This document shows positions 26,172 through 36,400 of a stretch of 64,000 nt of DNA, piece after piece. A program made the translations under genes and the position numbers. Source of the DNA: Arctopsyche grandis (taxonomy: Eukaryota > Arthropoda > Insecta > Trichoptera > Hydropsychidae); assembly GCF_051622035.1 (NCBI RefSeq), contig NC_135365.1, positions 14,860,001 through 14,924,000 of the forward strand, read 5' to 3'. How positions within the stretch are numbered: the first letter of the stretch is position 1; every line of letters begins with the position of its first letter. Under the pieces are notes generated by a model. It was not told the DNA's origin. It did not search any database and worked only from the letters and a program-made list of their open reading frames with translations.

Positions 26172-27054
26172 TAGAATATAAAAGACCTAGCTCTATGCGG
26201 ACCGAATATATGTATACCTGCTATCCCGTAATTTCCCTGAATTATATTTCGGGTGTATTACAAGTTGTAACTTGCAACAGCAATCCACAAGAAAACAAAA
26301 AGACAACTTAAATGCATTTTAAAAAGTACGATGTCCTTTTTCGTATTTTTTAAGGAATATAAGGACTCTCATTTCTTTCGGCCGCCTGTATTCCGTTTGA
26401 CACATTTGTACATGTAGTAGTCGCGGCCCTGGACATACACACGAATTATTACAATTATACTGTACGGTGGCTTTCAACCTTTCTACATATAAGGATGGAC
26501 CGGTGAAAATAGCAGAAACATTTCGGGGACTGATTCTCCATCGACAGTTCGAAATTATCTGATACTCTATCGACAGTTCGAAAAAGGAATATATTTTTAG
26601 ATGGTTCATATCTCGACTAACTTTTCACTGCATATTTAAATGTACATATATCTACCCTCGTATAGGTAGTACCTATTAGGTACATATGTATATTGTGGAA
26701 GCAACGAAATCTGGAAGTAAATTTTAAATTTAAAAAATATCATTAGTGGAAACCGTATATGCCAAACAACAGGCTAAAAAATTTACTTTCTACCGCGAAA
26801 TCCAAATGACAATTGTTACGGTTTCTTTCTTACAAGCAGGCAACGTCTGCATATACTTTAAATAGAATGATTAGCTTATTCAAAAATTCAACCTTGAATA
26901 TTATGTAAATTGTGGGCTTAATTGCTTCAATACATAATAATGCTCAAGTCTATATATAGTCTAATAAATACATGTATTTATTCGTGGTCTTTTTATCTTC
27001 TCAATTTGTGTAGGCTGAAATAAATTGAAATGTTTTTTTTATTTGTGAATGATA

Positions 27055-27804
27055 ATACTGAGCAACAAAAAAAATTACCAGAGCGGAAACTAACCAATCT
27101 TTACTAAGTTTGACCCACTGAATTCGAATATGATAATGATTTTTGTTGTTTGGGTCTCCTTTACGAGATATGAGCGTTTAAAAAAATAAAAAAACTGACC
27201 AAACAAATGCAAAATAGCACAGATAAAAAATCCGTAAAAAAATATATATTTTTGACTTTTAAAATTCGCTAGAAAATTAATTATAAGTATTTTAAAACAA
27301 TAAAAAATCACAATCAATAGAAAAAACATCTGACTATTGATTCCAATACTCACTTTGGCAACAGCAATACTAGATTTTGAATTAAAGACCGCAAAAGCCA
27401 AAATCTGTAAAAAGTGCGCATTTTTTTAAACGCTCATATCTCGTAAAGGAGACCCAAACAACAAAAATCATGATTTTTGATTGAGAAATTATGAGACGCT
27501 ATAAACTCAAATTTTGCATGAAATAGGACAGGATTGCCAAATTGTTGGAACCGTTTCCAATGAAATCAGATAAATTGGAAAACTCGGAAAGGAAACGATC
27601 GACCTTGAAGAAACATCCAAGGTCCGACTAGCAACAAAGCCAGGAATAGAACCTGTGACATTTTTTTAAACGCTCATATCTCGTAAACGATCACGAACCA
27701 ATAAAAATCATTATGATATTCGAATTCAGTGGGTCAAATTTAGTAAAGATTGGTTAGTCTCTGCTCTGGTAAATCAAAAATGTGATTTTTTGTTGCTCAG
27801 TGTA
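27055..27804. mobile_element. Mariner-like MITE with nested SINE
   Basis: TA-flanked termini: left TACTGAGCAACAAAAAA, right the inverse of TACACTGAGCAACAAAAAAT. Long inverted arms follow (CTAACCAATCTTTACTAAGT near the left; inverse near 27740). TA flanks fit Tc1/mariner-type insertion. About 750 bp including a reversed SINE fragment (27540-27662). No transposase frame. Confidence 0.6.
27540..27662 (-). mobile_element. SINE fragment, reverse, inside the mariner-like element
   Basis: On the - strand: tRNA-like region GTCACAGGTTCTATTCCTGG, then the decayed central block (CTTTCCGAGTTTTCCAATTT) and AACGGTTCC. Its position between the two arms dates it after the host element. Confidence 0.55.
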
Positions 27805-28537
27805 ATGACCAAAAAAATGTTTGTCAAATAAGTAAAATCATAGGTACATACATACATACATTCCCAGTAATATTCTAGAATGAATAATATGAATGAATTG
27901 ATTAAACTAATAACGCACTTATCAATGGTAAAATGGCGAAAGGTCCCGCCACATAATAATTATCATTATTACCCAAAAAAACATGTGTTATATGTACAGC
28001 AATAAATAAAAAAAAAACATACACGAAGAGTGGTAGGAGTTATCAGCAATAGCGCTGATTGAATTGAACGATCGGTACGCATAACGGCATCAGTCGTCGT
28101 GACGAACCAACGGTTGTGTGTGCTGCAAAACCACATCAAACAAGTAACTTATACGTTTTTTAACTACTTAAGATAAATATTGTTGTATCTACGAACGTCC
28201 TACAGTTTAAAAAGGTCAACAGAAAACCAAATACTCTCGTACGAAACATGCAATTACTATTTGATAGTAGTTGTATGAGATTGCTAATCACAAGTCACAG
28301 CAAAATGACGTATTGCTTTATATTTGGGAAATTTTGTTGATTTTAATTTACAACTAAGAGAAGCACTATGAAAATTCTAGTCGTTAGACACTTGAGTTAA
28401 AATAACAACTGTATGTGACATGATTGTGCCCTCGATTGTACTCCTGTTCGTTGCTAACTGATATATTAATATATTAATTATCCTTCAATAATTTCAAACG
28501 ACCATATCGATTCCCCTATTTAGTAAAGTGTAATACA

Positions 28538-28750
28538 TTATTTTGATTTTTAAATGCTTTTTATTATTAATAAATTATGTTCACAATACATCTTATATCT
28601 ATTTTAATAGCTACTGATCTACTGATCATTTTCTATTTTACAATTTTATTTTATTCGGTTAGTAATCATCGTATTATATTATTCTAATGTTAATGTACTG
28701 CATAATAGGAAAAAGAGCTCAAAAACCTATTTACAATTCTTATAAATGCT
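28538..28750. repeat. Paralogue of the BEL target, uninterrupted
   Basis: This sequence matches 31918-31985 joined directly to 39994-40135 (shared TTTTTAAATGCTTTTTATT, CAATACATCTTATATCTATT, AGCTACTGATCTACTGATCA, AAAAAGAGCTCAAAAACC). It shows a single TCTAT where the BEL copy has two. A third, reversed copy lies in the hAT element at 1640-1880. Confidence 0.8.
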
Positions 28751-29090
28751 CATAATACATCTAATACATAATATTAATTAAAGACTCTCTATAGTCGATG
28801 ACCTAAAGCAGATTGTGTTTAGGCAATCTGTGTTTAATACATTATTTGTTTATTGTTGAATGTATGTATGTAGTTATTACCAAGGTGACACAACGCTACA
28901 TCTCAAACAGTTTTGCACAGGTTAAAATTTATTTAACCAGTAATTTAATTTTTTTTTTTTTTTTTAAGTGCAACAGGTGCTAGCATAAACATTTTCCCAA
29001 ATAAGCACTGTAAAAACATGTAAAATATTCTAGAAATATAGCTCGTAACATTGTTCGCAAAATCAATGTTATTTTATTCATTTATTTATA

Positions 29091-29130
29091 CCAGGAAGGC
29101 CTAACAGGTAAACCCAATGCGCCTTCCTGG
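29091..29130 (-). mobile_element. LINE/SINE tail hairpin
   Basis: On the - strand CCAGGAAGGC and GCCTTCCTGG form a perfect 10-bp stem around a loop containing GCATTGGGTTTACCTGTTAG-like sequence, then a (TAAA)n-like tail. It is a severely truncated retroposon copy. Confidence 0.6.
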
Positions 29131-29149
29131 CCAAAAACAATTACATATA

Positions 29150-29350
29150 CACATATTTATTCATACACAAATATTTAACTTTTTTTTATTTTATATTATC
29201 ATGTTTTTCTGCTTTTGATTTTTTCTTTTTATTTTATATTTTACTTGTTTTATCTTATTTCATCTTTGTTTTTTCATCAAATGTAGGCCATTGTGGCGCA
29301 TTAGGTTCTTCCTGTAATGCCACAATGGTCCAAAACTATAAATAAGATAA
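29150..29350 (+). mobile_element. 5'-truncated LINE 3' end
   Basis: A T-rich 3' untranslated region (29160-29280) leads to the hairpin CCATTGTGGC ... GCCACAATGG (29288-29328), then ATAAATAAATAAA. The same arrangement lies at 63410-63645. Confidence 0.6.
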
Positions 29351-29369
29351 AAATAAATAAATAAAACAA

Positions 29370-29777
29370 AATAACGAGCAGAATAGACGAGTGGTTAGCA
29401 TATAATGCTTTGAAGAGTGGTCGCGGGTTCAAATCCCACTGGTTTCTGCTGGCCAGACCTTGGATTTGTGAATCCAGATCGATCGCTTCCTATCAGAGTT
29501 TGCCAATTTATCTGATTTTCATTGATACGGTTCCAACGAATTTGCAACCTTACCCATTTTCTCGCAAAATCTCGAGTTTTCAGCAATTTCGAATTTCGCT
29601 GAATTGTATAAAATGCTGCAAATTTATAAATTTGACCATAAATGTCTCTGTGGATGTTAATTGATATGTATTTACTGAATTTCGCTGAATTGTTTAAAAT
29701 ACTGCAAATTTAAAAATTTGATCATATATATCTCTGTGGATTTTAATTGATATGTATTTATGTACTTTGTATAATAC
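29370..29777 (+). mobile_element. SINE, 5' part (split by a solo LTR)
   Basis: The tRNA-like head has an A-box-like GACGAGTGGTTAGCATA (29387) and B-box GGGTTCAAATCCC (29424). The central block TATCAGAGTTTGCCAATTTA (29491) and ACGGTTCC (29527) follow. 29591-29676 is duplicated in tandem as 29677-29762 (86 bp each, few differences). The tail with hairpin resumes after the LTR. Confidence 0.7.
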
Positions 29778-30186
29778 TGTTGCGTAGGGGTGGGTGGAGG
29801 ATCCAAGTAAAAGGCCAAAGTCGTGTCACAGCATTTATAGGTGATTAAGGAGATACACGCACTGGCAGTGCAAGTACCGCCTTATAAGGGGCAGGTCTCT
29901 CAGGACATCTTCGACTTCCGATTTGTTTACCTATTGTTATGGTCACGTACTCGGATATGTATTCCCACGACTCTCAAACCCACGGTATCGGTCACATCTG
30001 AGAACTCCACAGGAATGCGACCGAGTGCTGCTACTACGCCATTGTTTAGCTTACGTGCATTTAGTTTGCAGATAATCCTCGAAACCAATTATAACGGTCG
30101 CACAGTGTCAAGGATGCGCCTCGGCTGAACCCGATTGCACTTAACCGGCGGCTCTTTACTAACCTCTTATTTTAGTATACGTAACA
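29778..30186 (+). mobile_element. Solo LTR, family 1, inserted in a SINE
   Basis: 409 bp, TGTTGCG ... CGTAACA, flanked by ATAC on both sides (29774-29777 and 30187-30190), a 4-bp duplication as in Ty3/Gypsy-type integration. Homologous in reverse to 56892-57350 (both start TGTTGCGTAGGGGTGGGTGG). The internal retrotransposon is gone, probably by LTR-LTR recombination. Confidence 0.75.
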
Positions 30187-30280
30187 ATACTAATCAAATT
30201 TGTATCAAATTTACAATGTTTCTAGCCAGGAAGGCGTATTGGGGTTACTTGTTAGGACTTCCTGGTATAAATTAAAGATT
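30187..30280 (+). mobile_element. SINE tail with hairpin
   Basis: The continuation of the SINE after the LTR: hairpin 30226-30265, CCAGGAAGGC paired with a diverged GGACTTCCTGG, then TATAAATTAAAG. The loop has the family pattern GTATTGGGGTTACTTGTTA. Confidence 0.6.
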
Positions 30281-30462
30281 AAAATATAATATCCACGTTG
30301 TAAATAAAGATAAATAAACATACATACACATTATGCTAAATAATAAAATTACAAAATGAAGACAACATAAATAATATTAAATCTAAAATTAGTAAAAAAA
30401 AGTTAAGTGTAAATATGCAGCTAGAAACCATTTAAAACATGTTGCCTGACAGAACTGTATGA

Positions 30463-30752
30463 CAAAGATCGAAAATCGAAAGATCTTAAGTGGAAAGATA
30501 AAAAAGGGTGCATGGTAAACGGTACATACTCACTTAATTTGCGCGAGCAGAATACAACAGGAACAAGAGGAACAGGCTTTTTCTCCCGTATTCTGCGCGC
30601 GCACATTAATACGGGAGGAAAAGCCTGTTCCTTTTGTTCATGTTGTATCCTTCTCGCACAAATTAAGTGAGTATGTACGTGAATATGTACCGTTTACCAT
30701 GTGCCCTTTTTTTTGATCTTTCGACTTAAGATCTTTCGATTTTCAATCTTTG
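30463..30752. repeat. Long fold-back palindrome
   Basis: Arms 30463-30592 and 30608-30752 are inverted copies with small differences (outer ends CAAAGATCGAAAATCGAA and TTCGATTTTCAATCTTTG) around a 15-base loop with GCGCGCGC. Probably a MITE; no target duplication is visible. If transcribed it would fold into a long hairpin. Confidence 0.75.
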
Positions 30753-31092
30753 CCTTCCGATATTTGCGTTTTCGGTCGTTTCACATTCGGGCCCGTGACG
30801 GAGACCGAAACTTTATATACGTACATATATGTTCATAGATTTGCGTAAAAAAAATCGTGGATAATCCTTTCAATGTGCTGACTTGCACGTATTGTTTGGA
30901 AAATAATCAAAGTTACGGTCTTATTACTCTTTGTTATTGTTAATGAAAGTTCGCTATAAAATATAAATAAATTGTGTGTGACATTCGCGAAAACCGAAAT
31001 GAAATATGATCGTTTAAATGAATCGGTGTTTGATCTTCATTCAATATTCTGTATCAATACATTATTCAATAGTTTACAATGCTTCGAATAAT

Positions 31093-31099
<7 letters not shown>

Positions 31100-31123
<24 letters not shown>

Positions 31124-31274
31124 TATTAATTGAAAAATCAACAGACAGGATGTACAGAGATAGGTATAAAAAACACAAAAAGTAAATAAATAATATATGT
31201 AACACCCGAGTCCAATAATAGATTTTTACAAAAATGAAAAAGATAAATATAAGGAAAACAATAATAAATAATAA
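31100..31274 (-). mobile_element. LINE 3' end, same family as 51669-52919
   Basis: The - strand 3' end AATTAATAAAATAAATAAATA follows a stretch near-identical to 51681-51820 (AACAGACAGGATGTACAGAG, GTCCAATAATAGATTTTTAC). Flanked by the 10-bp duplication AATATTATTT (31090-31099 and 31275-31284). Only about 175 bp was copied. Confidence 0.75.
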
Positions 31275-31534
31275 AATATTATTTCAGACTCGTTATATTA
31301 AAAGGAAACATTACAAAAAGGAATATTTGATTTAAACCAATCAAACCAAAGTACAAAGTGGTTTGTAATAATAAATAATTGGTAGTTATTGTAAATTCAA
31401 GAAATGGATACTTTCACATCAATGAACCAAATCTATGCTTTTCAATTCAATGAAAATACATAATTGATGGTTGAAAATGAAAATGTCTCCATAGCGCTTT
31501 TACGGATTATGGAAATTAGAACCTTCTGAAATTT

Positions 31535-31600
31535 AAATTTCAGTCATTCGTTTAATTGTATTTGTTTAAATTTCAGTCATTCGTTTAATTGTATTTGTTT
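31535..31600. repeat. 33-bp exact tandem duplication
   Basis: Two identical 33-bp units begin AAATTTCAGTCATTCGTTTA, at 31535 and 31568. No associated gene. Confidence 0.9.
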
Positions 31601-31985
31601 AAAATTCAACATATGTATTCATGATTTATTTCAAGTGTCTGTTATCATCTTAAATTGAATATCAAAATCTAATTTGTGTGATTTGTAATGTTTTTAATTC
31701 GTGATAAAATCTTACGATATGATTTTATTGCCAACTTATAAGAAAATTTCTAAGATAAAAATCAGTAATAAAACAATTTGTAACATAAAAAATGTGATTA
31801 TTTGTAAATTCACGTAATACGAAAATTTGTAGTGTCTTGTATTAAATTTTTTTGTGTAAAATATTGAAAATTAAAATACGCAATTTCGCACTGTGTATTT
31901 TATCAATGTTTTAAAGGGCATGATTTTGATTTTTAAATGCTTTTTATTTTTACAAAATTATGTCCACAATACATCTTATATCTAT

Positions 31986-32214
31986 TGTTCCGACTTTTGT
32001 AATGACGTGTGGCAAACAGTCTTATTAACTGATTGTCGATTGGCATTATTGACGAGTTGGCATTAGTGTCGGCCCAAGCGGAAATACGCGACGGTCGACA
32101 GAGTTCGAGCAGACGGCGTACGGACAACTTGTGTTCCGTACGCTCCGCTGAACCACCACGTGCAAATTTTACATTTCAATAAACTACATCAAACCATTAT
32201 CGAAGTCTTTTCCA
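31986..32214 (+). repeat. BEL 5' LTR
   Basis: Starts TGTTCCGACTTTTG and ends AAGTCTTTTCCA. An AATAAA signal lies at about 32178. A candidate primer-binding site beginning TGGTCACTTCG is at 32218, three bases after the LTR; I could not match it to a particular tRNA. Confidence 0.9.
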
Positions 32215-32739
32215 TGATGGTCACTTCGAACCGGACACCAGTAACCTAGGCCACAACACCAAACGGACAAACCAATAGGAAAAAACGTGGTCGAGAAAAA
32301 ATGGATGTCAATTAAGAAATCGGTATCGTTCCTTTGTTACTATCCATACCTTTCCAATACTAATAACATGTTTGCTTCTATTTCAGCAATATATTGATTG
32401 ATGTACAGAGGTACATGACCGCGTGATTGACGCAGAAAATATATAAATAAAAACATAACCTACAAAGACGCATGGGACACAGAGGTAATCCAAAATTATC
32501 GGAACGATCACATAAACATCGTAAAGGATATTCAAGTAAGTGAATGTATTCAATCTCAGGCAATCTGTTCAAAAGGCAATCATGTGGGTAGGTCAGTTTT
32601 AAAATATGTTTTAAAGTATAACAATTAATTAACGCGATTGTATAAAATAATATCGCGCTACGAAGGAATGTTTCATCGGTCGCATCGAATTTCGTATTAA
32701 AAGTGTAAAATCAGATGTAGTGTAAAATTAGCAAAGCAC

Positions 32740-33280
32740 GTGGAGAATTATACTTGTAGCCCCAAAGTGGATTAAATCAAGTACATACCGGTATATTCAT
32801 ATCGGTAGATCTTTGTTTCTTAATGTGTGTAGAAACACCCTCCCCCCCCCCCCCTCCACAATAAATGTGGAATTATACTTGTAGCCCCAAAGTGGCTTAA
32901 ACCAAGTACATACCGGTATATTCATATCGGTAGATCTTTGTTTCTTAATGTGTGTAGAAACACCCTCCCCCCCCCCCCTTCCACGATAAATGTGGAATTA
33001 TACTTGTAGCCCCAAAGTGGCTTAAACCAAGTACATACCGGTATATTCATATCGGTAGATCTTTGTTTCTTAATGTGTGTAGAAACACCCTCCCCCCCCC
33101 CCCCTTCCACGATAAATGTGGAATTACACTTGTAGCCCCAAAGTGGATTAAATCAAGTACATACCGGCATATTCATACATCGGTAGATCTCTTTGTTTCA
33201 TAATGTGTGATGAAACAGTGGTGATTTAAAATAAATCACAAGACTTGTAGCCCCAAAGTGGTTTAAATCAAGCACCCACC
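32740..33280 (+). repeat. Tandem repeat with C tracts in the BEL leader
   Basis: Four units of about 125 bp (32740, 32865, 32990, 33117) plus a partial fifth. Each has ACTTGTAGCCCCAAAGTGG, ACATACCGGTATATTCATA, GGTAGATCTTTGTTTCTTA and, in the first three, a 12-14-base C run after ACACCCT. The array sits between the 5' LTR and the gag-pol start. The last unit lacks the C tract. Confidence 0.9.
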
Positions 33281-33467
33281 AATTTAGGGTTGTAATTTCT
33301 TCCAAAATATGTTGGATAGATTCTGGTGATAATAGTTAAAGTAGAATATTAAGATTCACGGTTAATCATTGAATATTATTACCTTATCTCTACGAATAGT
33401 TCAATTGACAGCTATAGTAGAGAACAACTGTATTTATGAGACGAAATAGTGCAACTTTCTGAAACAA

Positions 33468-36400
33468 ATGTCAAGTGCTGAAAACGAGGAAATAGAAGCT
33501 TCGACTTCCAAGTCGCATAAAGGTCGAAATCCAACTAGGGACGTAGAACCTATTAGAGACAGGTCAAGCTCTAGAATACATCAGACTCGAAGTCAGACTC
33601 AATCGATAGAAATATTAGCGAAGGAAAATAAAGTAGAAGTTATAATGACGTCAATAGAATTAAGGTATTCAGGCGCGGTACAAAGACTAAAAGGAAAAAT
33701 AGATAAATCCTCCGAATTAGATGAAGGACAGTATCAAACCATTAAAGAAGCATACGATTATGTCCGAAAACTCCATTACGAATATTTAGATAACCTTACA
33801 GACATACCGAAAGCGGCCAAAATAGACGAAGAGTACGATGCAATTACAATAACAGTTAAAAATCTTAAAGCAGCATTAGATTGCCAATCCTTTCAAGATA
33901 GTAAACTAAAGGTAGAGCAAGCAACAATTAAATTTGCTAGAGATAAGTTACCGACGTTAACCATTCCCACATTTCAGGGAGATCCATCTGAATGGCAATC
34001 GTTTCAACAAGCTTTTAAGAATATAATAGGAAACAAAACGGAATATTCGAATGTCACGAAATTGCAATATTTGCATCAATCCTTAATCGGTCCCGCTTTG
34101 GCAGCTGTATCAGGTTTAGATATTAGCTCAGACAATTACGAAATAGCTTGGAGTATTTTAGACAAGCAATATAATTTACCAAGACTTAATCTCAAAACTA
34201 GGATTAATTCACTTTGTGACTTAAAATTAATCACAAGAGAATCACATATCGAATTGAGAAATCTATTGAATCAGGTCACAGTGTGTATTAAAAACATTGA
34301 ATCGTTGGGTTACGCGAGAGAAATTTTAGATCCATGGGTAACATGTTTAGTTCTAAGGAAATTACCTTTTAATATAGTAAGAGACTGGGAAATATCGCTG
34401 GTTAGCAGAGAAATGCCACCATATGAAAGTTTAGAGACATTCTTGCAGAATAGATGTAATGTATTACAATCTACTGCATCTGTAACTACGGTGAAGGAAT
34501 TCCCTCATAGTCGTCAAAGAATCATGAGAACTCATGTCGCGAACAAAAACCCATCAAGTAAGGTAAACGCATGCGCATTCTGTCGAAATAATCATTTCAT
34601 AGGCAAATGTGATAAATTCAAAGCAAAATCCAGTATGGAAAGAAATGAATTCGTTAAATCTAATAACATGTGTTTTAAATGTTTAAATTCATCGCATAAG
34701 ATAACAAATTGCAAGTCTAACTATAATTGCTTAAGGTGCAAACAAAACCATCACACTTTGTTGCATCAGGACGATACATTTAGTTCCAATAATACGGGAA
34801 GGAAGTCAATTAATGCTCATTCTACTCATTTCTCTCAAAGGGAGATAATTTTACCGACGGTACAAGTAGACATTATAACGTCCAATGGAACGGTCGTTAA
34901 GGGTCGCACATTATTAGATTCCGGCTCACAAGTCAACTATGTTACCACATCTTTCGCTAAGAAGAATAACTTCAAATTAGAGAAAATCTCTCAAAAAATT
35001 GTAGGTATCGCTAATCAAGAAAGTAGCATTCGTCACATCACCAAGGTGACCATAAGGTCTTCAACCACTAATTACTCAACCAAAGTGTTGTGTTTGGTAT
35101 TACCAGAAATTACTGGCGAAATTCCAACTGTGAAACTGGATCAACAGTTAATTTCAATACCAGCGGGAATCAAGTTATCAGATCCCCTTTGGAATAAACC
35201 GACGCCAATCGATTTCTTGCTCGGCGCCGAGATTTGCGTTCATGCTATGAAAGCAGGAACCATCCAGTTAGGAAAAGGTATGCCTATCTTAAAGGATACC
35301 GAATTCGGATGGACAATAGTTGGTCCATATCCCGAAGTAAATAATGCTCCAGGGAAGAGCCACATAGGCTTAAGTCAATTAGACAGTCACATTCAAAACT
35401 TTTGGATGATCGACCAGGTTCCTATGGTAAAACATCAATCTCTTGAGGAGAAAAGATGTGAGGAACATTTCCAAGCACACACATCACGAGATAAAAACGG
35501 TAGATTTTGTGTAGCTTTACCATATAAAAATTCCCCGGTAGTATTAGGAAGTTCATTGCACATTGCGGAGAAAAGACACAAAACTTTGGAAAGACGTTTT
35601 TTAGCCAATAATAATTTAAAAATGGAATACAATAAAGTTTTAGAAGAGTACATAAATTTAGGACATATGTCAGAGTGTGAACCTCCGGAGGCACATGAGG
35701 TTCATTGTTATTTACCTCATCACGTCGTGGTTAAGGAGTCTAGCCTTACCACTAAATATCGTGTAGTTTTTGATGCGTCCGCAAAGACAACGTCTAATAT
35801 CTCACTAAATAATATTTTGATGGTGGGACCTAGTGTCCAATCAGATTTGTTAAGTTTACTACTCAACTTTCGACTCCATAAATACGTGATTACTGCGGAT
35901 ATTAAGCAGATGTACCGACAGATTCAAATAGCAGAGAAAAATAAAAATGTACAACGAATCATTTGGCGAACAGATCCCCAGAGTAAATTCAAGCATTACA
36001 AGCTTAATACAGTAACATTCGGAACTGCTTCAGCCCCATTTTTAGCTACTAGATGTCTAAATCAGTTAGCAGAGGAGAATAGAAACAAATATCCCATCGC
36101 TAGTAAAGTGATCGAACGTGATTTTTATGTTGATGATGTGCTCACGGGAACTAATACTATTGAAGCTGGTAAATTATTAAAGGTTCAACTGGAAACCATA
36201 TTATTATCAGCCGGTATGCCCTTAAGCAAATGGACATCGAACAACTCCGATATAATCACGGATGTTAAAGCTGACGATTGTTCAGATTTTAACTTCTCTA
36301 ACGAATCACACAAAACTTTAGGTTTATTTTGGAAACCGCGGGAAGACGTTTTTGTATTTAAGGTTCAAACCGAAGTCGAGACTGAAAATATAACAAAAAG

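Larger units (their letters stand above)
24935..26431. mobile_element. Composite hAT-like element with 37-bp flanking repeats
   Basis: Ends CAGGGCCGCG (left) and CGCGGCCCTG (right) are perfect inverted repeats of hAT type. The flanks are a 37-bp direct repeat (24896-24932 and 26433-26469; 33 of 37 identical, the four differences all transitions) rather than 8 bp. Inside are a Helitron 5' end, a LINE 3' end, a reversed SINE and a mini-Helitron. Confidence 0.5.

Noticed and set aside
29376-29450. Possible tRNA gene
   Set aside because: A and B boxes are present, but the arms do not fold cleanly and the sequence continues into SINE body; it is a tRNA-derived retroposon.
31933-32127. Antisense 64-aa frame, repeated at 39703-39906
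   Set aside because: It is the reverse strand of the BEL LTR; the repetition reflects the two LTR copies, not a gene family.
32824-33280. CRISPR-like direct repeats
   Set aside because: Units are contiguous with no unique spacers, in an animal genome; they are a tandem repeat in a retrotransposon leader.
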